The position numbers and the translations under genes are program-made. A stretch of 64,000 nucleotides of DNA from an uncultured Pelagibacteraceae bacterium (GTDB lineage: Bacteria; Pseudomonadota; Alphaproteobacteria; Pelagibacterales; Pelagibacteraceae), in NCBI GenBank assembly GCA_902543295.1, contig CACBXW010000002.1, positions 57,501 through 121,500 of the forward strand, read 5' to 3'. How positions within the stretch are numbered: position 1 is the stretch's first letter; each line of letters opens with the position of its first letter. The notes below the pieces were generated by a model, which did no database searches, was not told the origin of the DNA, and saw nothing but the letters and a program-made list of their open reading frames with translations. Shown here piece by piece: positions 46,912 through 55,009 of this stretch.

Positions 46912-46915
46912 TTTT

Positions 46916-46992
46916 TGGTACACGGGGACAGATTCGAACTGTCGACCTTCGGTTCCACAAACCGCTGCTCTAACCAACTGAGCTACCCGTGC
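46916..46992 (-). tRNA. tRNA-His (GUG), without encoded G-1 and with A73
   Basis: A 77-nt cloverleaf on the minus strand. The acceptor GCACGGG pairs with CCCGTGT (G1-U72 wobble), the discriminator is A73, the anticodon loop TTGTGGA holds GTG, and CCA is encoded. The base before G1 is A, so the usual G-1:C73 identity pair is absent, as reported for a subset of Alphaproteobacteria. It is directly upstream of hisS. Confidence 0.95.
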
Positions 46993-47042
46993 TCCTTCTA
47001 CTGTTTTATACTAAATGTGGATAAAATTAAATTTATAAATAA

Positions 47043-47117
47043 TTAAATAGCTAGCTTGCAGCCAGCATGAAAATGATGTCTGTGAGTTTCTTTTTTAATA
47101 ATAACGAATTTATTCAT
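47043..47117 (-). CDS. putative His-rich leader peptide of the tRNA-His-hisS-hisZ-hisG locus
   Basis: A 24-codon ATG-to-TAA ORF, 51 nt before tRNA-His on the same strand. Four of six consecutive codons are histidine (residues 12-17: H-R-H-H-F-H), a composition expected of an attenuation leader, comparable in principle to HisL of enterobacteria. The 3' end of the ORF contains a 7-bp hairpin, so a ribosome stalled at the His codons would cover its 5' arm. A promoter-like pair places the transcript start next to the ATG, making it leaderless. The ORF and hairpin are seen; the regulatory role is inferred. Confidence 0.5.
   Translation of the reverse strand: MNKFVIIKKETHRHHFHAGCKLAI
47050..47066 (-). 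terminator. candidate attenuator hairpin within the His leader
   Basis: On the minus strand GCTGGCT-GCA-AGCTAGC folds into a 7-bp stem (one G-T pair), followed by TATTTAATTATTTATAAATTT. It is the only GC-rich hairpin between the leader His codons and tRNA-His. The downstream tract is T-rich but not a clean poly-T, so terminator strength is uncertain. Confidence 0.4.
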
Positions 47118-47124
47118 TGCTGTG

Positions 47125-47152
47125 TAATTAGCATTTTTTTTTTTAAATGCAA
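47125..47152 (-). promoter_or_regulatory. candidate promoter of the His leader transcript
   Basis: TTGCAT (47147-47152), a 16-nt spacer that includes an A11 run, then TAATTA (47125-47130) preceded by TGC, an extended -10 look. Transcription would begin within a few bases of the leader ATG (47117). The same CTTGCAT element occurs upstream of csp (47527-47532). Confidence 0.4.
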
Positions 47153-47171
47153 GCAAGAAAAGGTTTTGCAC

Positions 47172-47206
47172 AGGAATAGCTATGTTTTTTAACATATCCT
47201 ATTCCT
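47172..47206 (-). terminator. hairpin downstream of csp
   Basis: AGGAATAG and CTATTCCT arms enclose TATGTT/AACATA around a TTTT loop: a 14-bp stem with a small internal bulge. It lies 31 nt after the csp stop and before the His leader promoter, so it probably ends the csp message or protects its 3' end. No strong T-tract follows on the minus strand. Confidence 0.5.
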
Positions 47207-47236
47207 ATACAAATATTTTTGATGAATTAAATTTTA

Positions 47237-47449
47237 TTAACCTAATTTTTTCAAATTTACAGCGCTTGGACCTTTTTCGCCATCTTGAATTTCGAATTCT
47301 ATAGCATCGTTTTCATTCAAAAATCTTAGACCAGCTTCTCTAACTGCGCTCGCATGAACGAAACAATCTTTTTCTCCGTCTTCTCTTTCAATAAAACCGT
47401 AGCCCTTCTTACCGTTGAACCACTTTACTTTGCCTTTTAATGTGCTCAT
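47237..47449 (-). CDS. cold shock protein (CspA family)
   Basis: A 70-aa OB-fold nucleic-acid chaperone. RNP1 (KGYGFIER; family KGFGFI) and RNP2 (DCFVHASAV; family VFVHFS) are visible, as is the N-terminal [11 protein letters not shown]. It has a 5' leader of roughly 60 nt with CTTGCA/TAATAC promoter-like elements (47507-47533), and a hairpin after its stop. Flanked by tRNA-Phe and the His leader, probably monocistronic. Confidence 0.96.
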   Translation of the reverse strand: MSTLKGKVKWFNGKKGYGFIEREDGEKDCFVHASAVREAGLRFLNENDAIEFEIQDGEKGPSAVNLKKLG

Positions 47450-47506
47450 ACTTTAGTTACTCTTTCTTTGTTATTATATAATTAGCTATAAATAGCTGAA
47501 GGATAG

Positions 47507-47533
47507 GTATTAGATTTTAATTTTGAATGCAAG
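47507..47533 (-). promoter_or_regulatory. candidate csp promoter
   Basis: CTTGCA (47528-47533) and TAATAC (47507-47512) separated by 15 nt, about 58 nt before the csp start. The upstream element TGCTTGCATT is identical to that in the His leader promoter. Spacing is short, so support is modest. Confidence 0.3.
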
Positions 47534-47564
47534 CATAATGATGGATATTAATACCACATGGGAG

Positions 47565-47640
47565 TGGTGGCTTCGGCGGGACTCGAACCAGCGACACAAG
47601 CCTTTTCAGGGCTCTGCTCTACCAACTGAGCTACGAAGCC
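47565..47640 (-). tRNA. tRNA-Phe (GAA)
   Basis: A 76-nt cloverleaf on the minus strand: acceptor GGCTTCG pairs with CGAAGCC, anticodon stem-loop GAGCC-CTGAAAA-GGCTT with GAA, T loop GGTTCGAGTCC, and encoded CCA. It starts 3 nt after the infA stop and is probably released from the infA transcript. Confidence 0.97.
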
Positions 47641-47643
47641 ATA

Positions 47644-47859
47644 TTAAGATCTAAAAATTATACGACCCTTTGATAGATCATATGGAGATACTTCCAATTT
47701 CACTCTATCTCCTTGTAAAACACGAATACGATTTTTTCTAAGTTTTCCTGCCGTGTGAGCCGTAACATTATGACCATTGTCTAGTTTAACTCTAAACATA
47801 GCATTAGGAAGAAGATCTGTTACCACGCCTTCAAACTCCAACGTATCCTGTTTACTCAA
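47644..47859 (-). CDS. infA: translation initiation factor IF-1
   Basis: A 71-aa S1-fold protein that binds the 30S A site during initiation. The sequence [40 protein letters not shown] and [17 protein letters not shown] is typical. It follows hisD by 4 nt and is trailed by tRNA-Phe. hisD-infA adjacency recurs in Alphaproteobacteria. Confidence 0.97.
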   Translation of the reverse strand: MSKQDTLEFEGVVTDLLPNAMFRVKLDNGHNVTAHTAGKLRKNRIRVLQGDRVKLEVSPYDLSKGRIIFRS

Positions 47860-47863
47860 ATTA

Positions 47864-49126
47864 TTATCTCCTCATTCTAGATTTAATACTTTGAGCATGA
47901 TTATCTAGTTCTTCATACTCAGCGAGATGTGTAGCGGATTCTCCTAATTTCTCAATACCTTTTTTTGTAAGAGTTATATGGCTAATTTTTTTATAAAATT
48001 CACTAAGATTTAGTCCAGATGAAAATTTTGCAGATCCTAAAGTTGGTAATACATGGTTTGAACCAACATTATAATCTGAGACAGCCATTGGAGAATACTT
48101 TCCAATCATAATACTTCCTGCATTATGAATTTGATTTAAATACTTTTTATAATTAGACACATTAATTTCTAAGTGCTCTGGAGCAACTTCATTAATTGCT
48201 TCTATTATTTGCTTATCACTTTGGGCTAACACAATTAATCCATTATTTTTTAAACTTTTTAAAACAACTCTTTTCCTTTGAACTTTTTTGATACTTTCTT
48301 TTATTTCTATATTAAATTTATTTGCTAATTTTTTATCTTTCGTAATTAAAATACACTGGGAGTTAACATCATGTTCTGCTTGTCCAATCATAGATGTTAT
48401 AACTTGATTTAGATCGGTTTTACTATCTGCTAAAACACAAATTTCACTAGGCCCAGCAACCATTCCTTCTGTCCCAACATCACCAAAGACTTCACGCTTA
48501 CTTCTTGCAACATAAATATTTCCAGGCCCAACAATTTTATTCACTTTTTGAATATATGCTAAACTTGCTATAGCCTGGGCACCACCCATTGAGTAAATTT
48601 CTTTAATTCCAACTTTTCTAGCCGCATAAAGAACTGCAGGATTTAGTTTTCCATTAAGTTTTGGATTGGCCAAAACAATTCTTTTTACACCTGAAATTTT
48701 TGCAGGCACTGCATTCATTAATAATGTAGATGGTAAATTAGCTGGAACATAAATACCTACAGACTGTAGTGGCACATGCTTATATTCAAGTTTATTTTTG
48801 AAATCATCTACATACTTAATATTTTTTGGTTTTTGTAGTGAATGAAACTTAAAAATTCTATTATAAGCTAAATCGATACTTTTTTTAATCTTAGGTTCCA
48901 ATGTATTAATTGCTTTGTTAACTTTATCTTTTGAAGGAACTATCTCTGTATTTTTACTAAATTTTTTCTCATACTTTAAAAGTGCTTTTCTTCCATTAAT
49001 TTTGATGTCTTTTAAAATTTTTGGAACTATCGAAGTGTCTACTGCTTTTCCAGATCTCCTTTTATCCAAAAAAGATACTAATTTTCTTTTATAATTTTTT
49101 TTTTTACAATCAATTACTTTTATCAT
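47864..49126 (-). CDS. hisD: histidinol dehydrogenase
   Basis: Performs the last two oxidations of histidine synthesis with NAD and zinc. The 420-aa protein shows [60 protein letters not shown], the zinc/catalytic residues in [11 protein letters not shown] and APEHLEI, and [13 protein letters not shown]. It lies in the murA-DUF2948-hisD-infA order known from Alphaproteobacteria and overlaps the DUF2948 gene by 4 nt. It is on the same strand as, but transcriptionally apart from, the hisS-hisZ-hisG set. Confidence 0.96.
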   Translation of the reverse strand: MIKVIDCKKKNYKRKLVSFLDKRRSGKAVDTSIVPKILKDIKINGRKALLKYEKKFSKNTEIVPSKDKVNKAINTLEPKIKKSIDLAYNRIFKFHSLQKPKNIKYVDDFKNKLEYKHVPLQSVGIYVPANLPSTLLMNAVPAKISGVKRIVLANPKLNGKLNPAVLYAARKVGIKEIYSMGGAQAIASLAYIQKVNKIVGPGNIYVARSKREVFGDVGTEGMVAGPSEICVLADSKTDLNQVITSMIGQAEHDVNSQCILITKDKKLANKFNIEIKESIKKVQRKRVVLKSLKNNGLIVLAQSDKQIIEAINEVAPEHLEINVSNYKKYLNQIHNAGSIMIGKYSPMAVSDYNVGSNHVLPTLGSAKFSSGLNLSEFYKKISHITLTKKGIEKLGESATHLAEYEELDNHAQSIKSRMRR

Positions 49127-49512
49127 TTTTCAATTTTTTGGTCTTCTAGCGTCACATCAATAACTTCTGTGGACAGTGTTATAATTCCATTTTTTGAAAA
49201 TAACAGAACTATTTCAAAATTTTCTTTCTTTTTAAAAATATCAATTGCGAATAACTCTAAAGTTAAATCTGTATTAGATTGGTCAATATTTTTTGATTTA
49301 GAACTCTCAATAAATTCAAATTTTACAACACTATTAATAGGTTTGCCATTTGTTGTTTCTTTATCCATTCTTAAAACAGAAAGTAAAAAAATTTTTGTAG
49401 AAGGCAAATATTTTATATTAGAAATTTTGACTTTAGATTCTGCACATATTGCTGATATGATTTGTAAGTCATCTGGTGATTGAGCGATTACTTTTTTAAA
49501 AAAACTATTCAC
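49123..49512 (-). CDS. DUF2948 family protein
   Basis: A 129-aa soluble protein. The pattern QSPDDLQIISAICAESKVKI followed by IKYLPSTKIFLLSVLRMD and, near the end, LELFAIDIFKKKENFEIVLL corresponds to DUF2948, a family nearly confined to Alphaproteobacteria and found between murA and hisD, exactly this place. It overlaps both neighbours at the start/stop codons. No function is known; conserved linkage alone suggests a housekeeping role. Confidence 0.85.
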   Translation of the reverse strand: MNSFFKKVIAQSPDDLQIISAICAESKVKISNIKYLPSTKIFLLSVLRMDKETTNGKPINSVVKFEFIESSKSKNIDQSNTDLTLELFAIDIFKKKENFEIVLLFSKNGIITLSTEVIDVTLEDQKIEK

Positions 49513-50774
49513 TAAGATATTCTTTTAATTTTTACTCCAATTTTTTTTAATTTATTTTCAATTTTTTCGTAACCACGGTCTAAATGATATACTCTATTTA
49601 TAATAGATGTTCCTCTTGAAATAAAAGCTGCCAAAACTAAAGCTACTGATGCCCTTAAATCACTAGACATTAGCTCAGCTCCCTCTAGATTATTAGTTCC
49701 TTCAATAATTGCCTTGTTGCCTTTGATATTTATTTTTGCACCTAATCTTTTTAATTCTGGAACATGCATAAATCTGTTTTCAAATATATTTTCTTCAATT
49801 GTGCTTTTTCCATTTGCTCTAGTTAATAATACCATAATTTGAGCTTGCAAATCAGTGGGGAAGTTTGGATATTCTCCAGTTTTTAAAAAATTCAAACTTC
49901 TAATTTTTTTTGGTCCCTTAATTTGAATTCTATTTTTCGTGGTCTTTATCTTTGCACCAATTTTCTTAAGTAAATTTATCTCTGTGTTAATAATTTTCGG
50001 CTCGAAGTTTTTAATTGTTAATTTTCCACCATTCAAGCATGCAGCAACACAAAAAGTGCCTGCTTCAATTCTATCATTCATGATTGAGTAAGTTATATTT
50101 TTTAATGTTTTAACACCTTCTATTTTTAAAGTTCTTTTACCAATCCATTTGATCTTGGCACCAGCTGTTTTAAGAAAATTTGTCAGATCCTTGATCTCAG
50201 GCTCTATAGCGCAATTCTTTATTATTGTTTCTCCTTTTGCAAGACAAGCAGCAAGAATTGAATTTTCGGTAGCTCCAACAGATATTTTTGAAAATCTTAT
50301 CTCTGAACCAACTAACCCTTCCTGAGCTTTTGCATTAACGTATCCTTTTTCAATTTGTATTTTAACTCCTAACTTTGATATAGCTTTTAAATGTATATCT
50401 ATTGGTCTTACTCCTATACTGCAACCACCTGGGCTACTTACTTTTGCTTTTTTATTTTTTGCCAATAAAGGACCAAGAACTAAAATTCCTGCTCTCATTG
50501 TTTTAACTAGAGAATAAGGTGCAAAAAAATTATTTTTTTTTCCTTTTGAGATTGTCGCGATTTTTTTATTATTTTTAAAGCTAATTTTTTTTCCTAGTGA
50601 TTTTAGCAAATTAAGCATTGTATCTATGTCTTTAACTCGTGGAAGATTTTTAATTGTTACACTTTTATCGAAGAGTAAAGTTGCAGCTAGTATTGGTAGA
50701 GCAGCATTTTTACTTCCAGAAATTGAGACCTCTCCTTTGATCTTGGAGGGACCATTAATTTTAAATTTGTCCAT
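49512..50774 (-). CDS. murA: UDP-N-acetylglucosamine 1-carboxyvinyltransferase
   Basis: First committed step of peptidoglycan synthesis. The 420-aa protein contains the catalytic cysteine loop in SPGGCSIGVRPIDIHL (family PGGCAIGARPVD), GSKNAALPILAATLLF near the N-terminus and PTDLQAQIMVLLTRANG. The C-terminal RAGAALVLAAL equivalent (LRASVALVLAAFISRG) and YHLDRGYE are present. The cysteine predicts fosfomycin sensitivity in the family sense. dcd precedes it by one base. Confidence 0.96.
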   Translation of the reverse strand: MDKFKINGPSKIKGEVSISGSKNAALPILAATLLFDKSVTIKNLPRVKDIDTMLNLLKSLGKKISFKNNKKIATISKGKKNNFFAPYSLVKTMRAGILVLGPLLAKNKKAKVSSPGGCSIGVRPIDIHLKAISKLGVKIQIEKGYVNAKAQEGLVGSEIRFSKISVGATENSILAACLAKGETIIKNCAIEPEIKDLTNFLKTAGAKIKWIGKRTLKIEGVKTLKNITYSIMNDRIEAGTFCVAACLNGGKLTIKNFEPKIINTEINLLKKIGAKIKTTKNRIQIKGPKKIRSLNFLKTGEYPNFPTDLQAQIMVLLTRANGKSTIEENIFENRFMHVPELKRLGAKINIKGNKAIIEGTNNLEGAELMSSDLRASVALVLAAFISRGTSIINRVYHLDRGYEKIENKLKKIGVKIKRIS

Positions 50775-50775
50775 T

Positions 50776-51330
50776 TTAAATTTTGGGGAGCGTTACCCCT
50801 TTTTGACCCATATATTTTCCATTTCTGTCAGCATATGAAACATCGGGTTTCTCATTTCCTTTTAAAAATATAAATTGAGCCACACCCTCATTTGCATATA
50901 TTTTAGCTGGTAATGGAGTTGTGTTAGAAAATTCAAGAGTTACATGGCCTTCCCATCCTGGCTCCAAAGGTGTTACATTAACAATTATTCCACATCTAGC
51001 ATAAGTAGACTTACCTAAACAAATAACCAAGACATCACTAGGAATTTTAAAATATTCGACAGTTCTTGCTAAAACAAAAGAATTTGGTGGAATAATACAT
51101 TCATCGGATTCTTTTGTTACAAAATTTGTTGGTTTAAAATTTTTTGGGTCTACAATCTCAGAGTTAACATTAGTAAATATTTTAAACTCATTAGATACTC
51201 TCGCATCGTACCCGTATGAAGAAACACCAAATGAAATTTTTCCTTCCCTTATTTGTTTATCTTCAAATGGTGAAATCATTGCTTTTTCTTTAGCCATTTT
51301 GATAATCCATTTATCTGATTGCACTGACAT
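50776..51330 (-). CDS. dcd: dCTP deaminase
   Basis: Deaminates dCTP to dUTP. The 184-aa protein carries [27 protein letters not shown], the catalytic glutamate region [18 protein letters not shown] and [12 protein letters not shown]. It is followed by murA with no gap and preceded by two very small basic-protein genes. Confidence 0.96.
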   Translation of the reverse strand: MSVQSDKWIIKMAKEKAMISPFEDKQIREGKISFGVSSYGYDARVSNEFKIFTNVNSEIVDPKNFKPTNFVTKESDECIIPPNSFVLARTVEYFKIPSDVLVICLGKSTYARCGIIVNVTPLEPGWEGHVTLEFSNTTPLPAKIYANEGVAQFIFLKGNEKPDVSYADRNGKYMGQKGVTLPKI

Positions 51331-51432
51331 TTATTTATTTTTTTTATTTTTTTTTTGAAAAATTTTTCTTTTTCTTAAGTTTTTACGCAAAGCTACTTCG
51401 AGCTTAGCTTTTTTATCCTTCTTCCTATCCAT
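51331..51432 (-). CDS. 33-aa basic small protein
   Basis: An ATG-to-TAA ORF just upstream of dcd on the same strand. It encodes a lysine/arginine-rich peptide whose core, KAKLEVALRKNLRKRK, resembles small alphaproteobacterial proteins with an ALRENLRRRKAQ-type motif. The run AAA-rich end is low complexity. It begins 5 nt after the stop of the 65-aa gene and ends at the dcd start. Function unknown; it may bind nucleic acid or ribosomes. Confidence 0.55.
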   Translation of the reverse strand: MDRKKDKKAKLEVALRKNLRKRKIFQKKNKKNK

Positions 51433-51437
51433 CTTGA

Positions 51438-51635
51438 TTATTTTTTGTCTGGATTGGTAAGGTGATCCAAAGTTATTATTTGATCTATTGGTATCGTTTT
51501 ATCCTCTGGAGTTTTGGGGTCACCTTGTTTAGCTATTTTTTTTGCTCTTTTTTCAGCAAGCTTTTTTTCTCTTTTAGCTTGCTTCTCCATAGCCTTAGCT
51601 CCTCTTGTAGATTTATAATCGTAGTGAATTCCCAT
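51438..51635 (-). CDS. 65-aa basic protein of unknown function
   Basis: Not recognised as a named family. The N-terminus MGIHYDYKSTRGAKAMEKQA is followed by a helical stretch of alternating Lys and Ala/Glu (about 15-37), then a Pro/Asp-rich tail. Soluble, no membrane segment. It forms a small run with the 33-aa gene and dcd. The composition is unlike random AT-rich ORFs in this window, which supports a real gene. Confidence 0.6.
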   Translation of the reverse strand: MGIHYDYKSTRGAKAMEKQAKREKKLAEKRAKKIAKQGDPKTPEDKTIPIDQIITLDHLTNPDKK

Positions 51636-51730
51636 ATCATTTACCTATTTTAGATATACCCGATTTTCGTAAAAAATTAAGGCATTTATTTGAAAAAAAC
51701 AATTTTATACACTAATTATAATTAAAAAAT

Positions 51731-51804
51731 GCCCTCATAGTTAAATGGTATAACACATCCATGGTAAGGATGAGTTTCCAGTTCAATTCTGGGTGAGGGC
51801 ACCA
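51731..51804 (+). tRNA. tRNA-Thr (GGU)
   Basis: Plus-strand cloverleaf: acceptor GCCCTCA pairs with TGAGGGC, anticodon stem-loop CATCC-ATGGTAA-GGATG with GGT, T loop GTTCAATTC and encoded CCA. It ends two bases before the stop of the convergent membrane-protein gene. Confidence 0.94.
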
Positions 51805-51805
51805 G

Positions 51806-52522
51806 TTATTTGTAGAATTTTTTTCTAATTATAAATCCAACTAAAACCAGGATTATCATACCAATTACTGGTACAAAAATATCTGGAGTTAAAATTATAT
51901 CAAAAAAGCTTGGAAGTTCTTGATTGTTTTCAATTACTTTATTTAGGCCTGCGCCAAGTGAGGCTCCAACAAATAACTGGGGTGTCATTCCAATAACAGA
52001 TCCGAAAAAGAAATTGCTAATCTTAACATTAAATAATGTTGGCAAAATGTTTGAAATAAAAAAAGGTATTCCACCAACAAATCTATATATCAGAAAAAAA
52101 GTAAATTCATTTTTTTTAAATTTGTCAGTAAGATTAGAAAACTTTGATGAAAATTTTTTTTTAATTAAATCTTTGAAAAAATAATTTGCACAAATATATA
52201 AAAGTGTTGCACCAATAGATAAACCAAATACTATAAGGATTGTCCCTATCCATTTTCCAAATACAAATCCTCCAACTAAAAAAACTGGAGAACCAAATCC
52301 TAAGAGCAATACCCAAATAATCACTCCAATAAAAAATAATATGCTAGCAATTAAAAGATTGGAATTTTTGATATTATTAAGTTTATCTCTATTATTTTTT
52401 ATAAGTTCAAAACTTGAAAAGTCATCAAACGAGAAATGGCTAAAAAAAAGCAACAAAAAGCCAGTAACTATGGAAAGATATATTATACCGAGAATAATTT
52501 TTAATTTATTTTCATTTTCCAT
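51806..52522 (-). CDS. TVP38/TMEM64 family (VTT domain) inner membrane protein
   Basis: A 238-aa polytopic membrane protein with about five to six hydrophobic segments (around 9-28, 55-80, 82-112, 138-165, 168-195, 212-233). The VTT/DedA-like core is visible: LGFGSPVFLVGGFVFGKWIG, a re-entrant glycine-rich loop, YRFVGGIPFFISNILPTLF and GSVIGMTPQLFVGASLGAGL. Relatives act in lipid or polyprenyl-phosphate flipping, but the substrate here is unknown. Its end abuts tRNA-Thr. Confidence 0.88.
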   Translation of the reverse strand: MENENKLKIILGIIYLSIVTGFLLLFFSHFSFDDFSSFELIKNNRDKLNNIKNSNLLIASILFFIGVIIWVLLLGFGSPVFLVGGFVFGKWIGTILIVFGLSIGATLLYICANYFFKDLIKKKFSSKFSNLTDKFKKNEFTFFLIYRFVGGIPFFISNILPTLFNVKISNFFFGSVIGMTPQLFVGASLGAGLNKVIENNQELPSFFDIILTPDIFVPVIGMIILVLVGFIIRKKFYK

Positions 52523-52606
52523 TTTGTTCTAATTTATTAAAAATCGCTGTACTTATATACATTAAATTGTATAACTACCGAAATTTAACAAAAAAGAAGC
52601 CTTAAT

Positions 52607-52741
52607 ATGAAACGTACATATCAACCTAGTAAAAAAGTGAGAAAAAGAAGGCATGGTTTTAGGTCTAAAATGAAGACTAAAGGTGGAAGAAAATTAATTA
52701 GACGAAGAAGAAGCAAGGGTAGAAAAAAACTCACTGTTTAA
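52607..52741 (+). CDS. rpmH: 50S ribosomal protein L34
   Basis: A 44-aa basic protein, [20 protein letters not shown] onward, which is unmistakable L34. It is preceded by an AAGAAG purine stretch and shares one base with the rnpA start (TAATG). It begins the rpmH-rnpA-yidD-yidC run that is conserved across bacteria. Confidence 0.97.
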   Translation: MKRTYQPSKKVRKRRHGFRSKMKTKGGRKLIRRRRSKGRKKLTV

Positions 52742-53082
52742 TGCAGGTTAAATTAAAAAGTTTATCTAAAAATGAGGATTTTAAATTTATTTTAAATGGT
52801 AAAAAAATTTCAAATAGATATTCAACAATTTTTTATAGGAGATTAGAAAATAAAAGTAATAAATATTTTAATATAAGTTTTATTACAAAAAAAAAGATTG
52901 GTACAGCTGTTATAAGAAATAAAATTAAAAGAAGATTAAGAAATATGATGAATGAGGCTTTAAAAAAAATTAAAATTAATCTTAACTATAGTTATTTATT
53001 AATTGCTAGAAAGTCTGTTTTAGAAGATGAGTACAATTTTATTAAAATAAAAATTTTTAGTGAGTTAAAAAAAATTAGATAG
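52741..53082 (+). CDS. rnpA: ribonuclease P protein component
   Basis: Protein subunit of RNase P, which trims tRNA 5' leaders. The 113-aa protein has the RNR motif region (GTAVIRNKIKRRLRNMMNEA), a basic RNA-binding helix, preceded by NISFITKKKIG. The N-terminal SLSKNEDFKFILNGKK matches the family. It overlaps rpmH by one base. Confidence 0.95.
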   Translation: MQVKLKSLSKNEDFKFILNGKKISNRYSTIFYRRLENKSNKYFNISFITKKKIGTAVIRNKIKRRLRNMMNEALKKIKINLNYSYLLIARKSVLEDEYNFIKIKIFSELKKIR

Positions 53083-53084
53083 TT

Positions 53085-53324
53085 ATGATTAAAAAGGGAT
53101 TTATATATTTAATTAAATTTTATAAATTTTTCATTTCACCGGTTCTGGGTAATAATTGTAGGTATCTTCCAACCTGTTCAGAGTATTTTATTGATAGTTT
53201 AAATGAATATGGTGTTTTGAAAGGTTGTTACAAAGGCATTAAAAGAATTTTATCTTGTCATCCTATAAAATTTTTGGGAGGAGGACATGGGTATGATCCA
53301 GTAAAGAAAAAGAATATTAAATAA
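53085..53324 (+). CDS. yidD: membrane protein insertion efficiency factor YidD
   Basis: A 79-aa protein with the three-cysteine YidD pattern: NNCRYLPTCSEYFIDSL and GIKRILSCHP, and the C-terminal GGHGYDPVKKKN (family GGxDPVP). It helps YidC insert proteins. Its stop shares a base with the yidC start. Confidence 0.95.
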   Translation: MIKKGFIYLIKFYKFFISPVLGNNCRYLPTCSEYFIDSLNEYGVLKGCYKGIKRILSCHPIKFLGGGHGYDPVKKKNIK

Positions 53325-55006
53325 TGGACACGAGAAACGTAATAGCAGCAATTTCTTTAAGTGCAGCAGTAATAATTCTCTATGGATTATTTTTTGCTCC
53401 ACCAAGTCCTGATCCAAAGCAGGTAACTAATAATGATCAAAATAAGAATAATCTTCAACTAAACGAAGCACCAAAAATAGAGCAAAATATTGAGAATAAT
53501 AAAATTTCTAGATCAGAGGCAATTAACAAAGTTGAAAGGATACTTTTTGAAAATGAAAATATTAAAGGTTCTATTTCTCTAAAAGGATCATTAATCGATG
53601 ACCTTATCTTTAAGAAATACACTGAAACTTTAGACTCTGACGAAAATGTAGTTTTGCTTAATCCTAAAGAGTCTGAAAATGGTTATTATATAGAAACAGG
53701 TTGGGCTATAAATAATAAAGATATCGAAGTTCCTAATTCAAATACAAAGTGGGAAATTGTTGGCAATAAATTGCTAACACCAAAAAATCCAATTAAATTA
53801 GTATGGAATAATGAGCAGAATATAACTTTTGAGAAAGAAATTAGTATAGATGATAAATTTTTATTTACTGTTAACCAAAAAATTACGAATAATACTCAAA
53901 ATACTTATAACTTTTATCCCTACGGACAGATTATTAGAAACCTAGCTCCTGATGTAACTGATTTTTATATATTACATGAAGGTTTATTAGGTGTTTTTGA
54001 TGATAATCTTGTTGAGGAAGATTACGATGACATTAAAGATAAGAAGTTCTCTGTAAATGCCAATAAAGGATGGATGGGTATTACAGATAAATATTGGATA
54101 ACAAGTTTAATCCCAGAAAGTAATAAAAGTTTTAGATCAGATTTCGATTATAAAAATAAATTTAAAGCTAACTTCATAGAGACTGCTGCAACAGAAGTCA
54201 GGGCTAATGAAAGTAAAACTAATCAGGTAAAGGTGATTATTGCAGCAAAAGAAGTGGATGTTGTTGATGGTTACGCTGAGAAACTAAATATTAATAAATT
54301 TGATTTAGCGATTGATTGGGGTTTCTTATATTTTTTAACAAAACCTATATTTTTAATATCTGATTATTTTTTTAAATTAACTGGAAACTATGGAATTGCA
54401 ATAATACTAATTACTGCTTGTATAAGAATACTATTTTTTCCTCTCGCTAACTACTCATTTAGATCAATGGCAAAAATGAAAGTTCTTCAACCCGAAATGG
54501 TAAGGCTCAAAGAACTTCATAAGGAAGATAAAATGAAGTTACAGCAAGAAATGATGGCTCTTTACAAAAGAGAGAAAGTGAATCCTGTAAGTGGATGTTT
54601 ACCTATTTTAATTCAAATACCATTCTTTTTTGCAATTTATAAAATGTTATTTGTTACAATTGAAATGAGACATCAGCCTTTTTTTGGTTGGATACATGAT
54701 CTAAGTGAAAGAGATCCAACAAGCTTATTTAATTTATTTGGTTTATTACCATATGATGTTCCATCATTTTTAATTATTGGCGCTTGGCCAGTAGCGATGG
54801 GTGTAACAATGTGGATGCAACAAAAACTTAATCCAACACCGCCAGATCCGATTCAGCAAAAAATATTTATGTTTTTTCCTGTATTCTTAACAGTGATACT
54901 AGCACCTTTTCCATCAGGATTAGTTATATATTGGACAATTAACAACGTGCTTACAATGGCACAACAGTATGTAATTATGAAGAGAACTTCAGTTAAAACA
55001 GTTTAA
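53324..55006 (+). CDS. yidC: membrane protein insertase YidC
   Basis: Inserts and folds inner membrane proteins. The 560-aa protein has an N-terminal helix (about 5-25), a linker with many Asn/Gln, the periplasmic beta domain (about 60-320; YFYPYGQIIRN, KGWMGITDKYW) and the C-terminal 60KD_IMP domain with five helices (about 335-545; NYGIAIILITACIRILFFPLA, SGCLPILIQIPFFFAIYKML). Length is normal for Alphaproteobacteria. Next gene is argB; the usual engB between them is absent. Confidence 0.97.
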   Translation: MDTRNVIAAISLSAAVIILYGLFFAPPSPDPKQVTNNDQNKNNLQLNEAPKIEQNIENNKISRSEAINKVERILFENENIKGSISLKGSLIDDLIFKKYTETLDSDENVVLLNPKESENGYYIETGWAINNKDIEVPNSNTKWEIVGNKLLTPKNPIKLVWNNEQNITFEKEISIDDKFLFTVNQKITNNTQNTYNFYPYGQIIRNLAPDVTDFYILHEGLLGVFDDNLVEEDYDDIKDKKFSVNANKGWMGITDKYWITSLIPESNKSFRSDFDYKNKFKANFIETAATEVRANESKTNQVKVIIAAKEVDVVDGYAEKLNINKFDLAIDWGFLYFLTKPIFLISDYFFKLTGNYGIAIILITACIRILFFPLANYSFRSMAKMKVLQPEMVRLKELHKEDKMKLQQEMMALYKREKVNPVSGCLPILIQIPFFFAIYKMLFVTIEMRHQPFFGWIHDLSERDPTSLFNLFGLLPYDVPSFLIIGAWPVAMGVTMWMQQKLNPTPPDPIQQKIFMFFPVFLTVILAPFPSGLVIYWTINNVLTMAQQYVIMKRTSVKTV

Positions 55007-55009
55007 TTG

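Noticed and set aside
46912..46977. Extra 22 N-terminal codons for HisS
   Set aside because: They are a translation of the tRNA-His gene.
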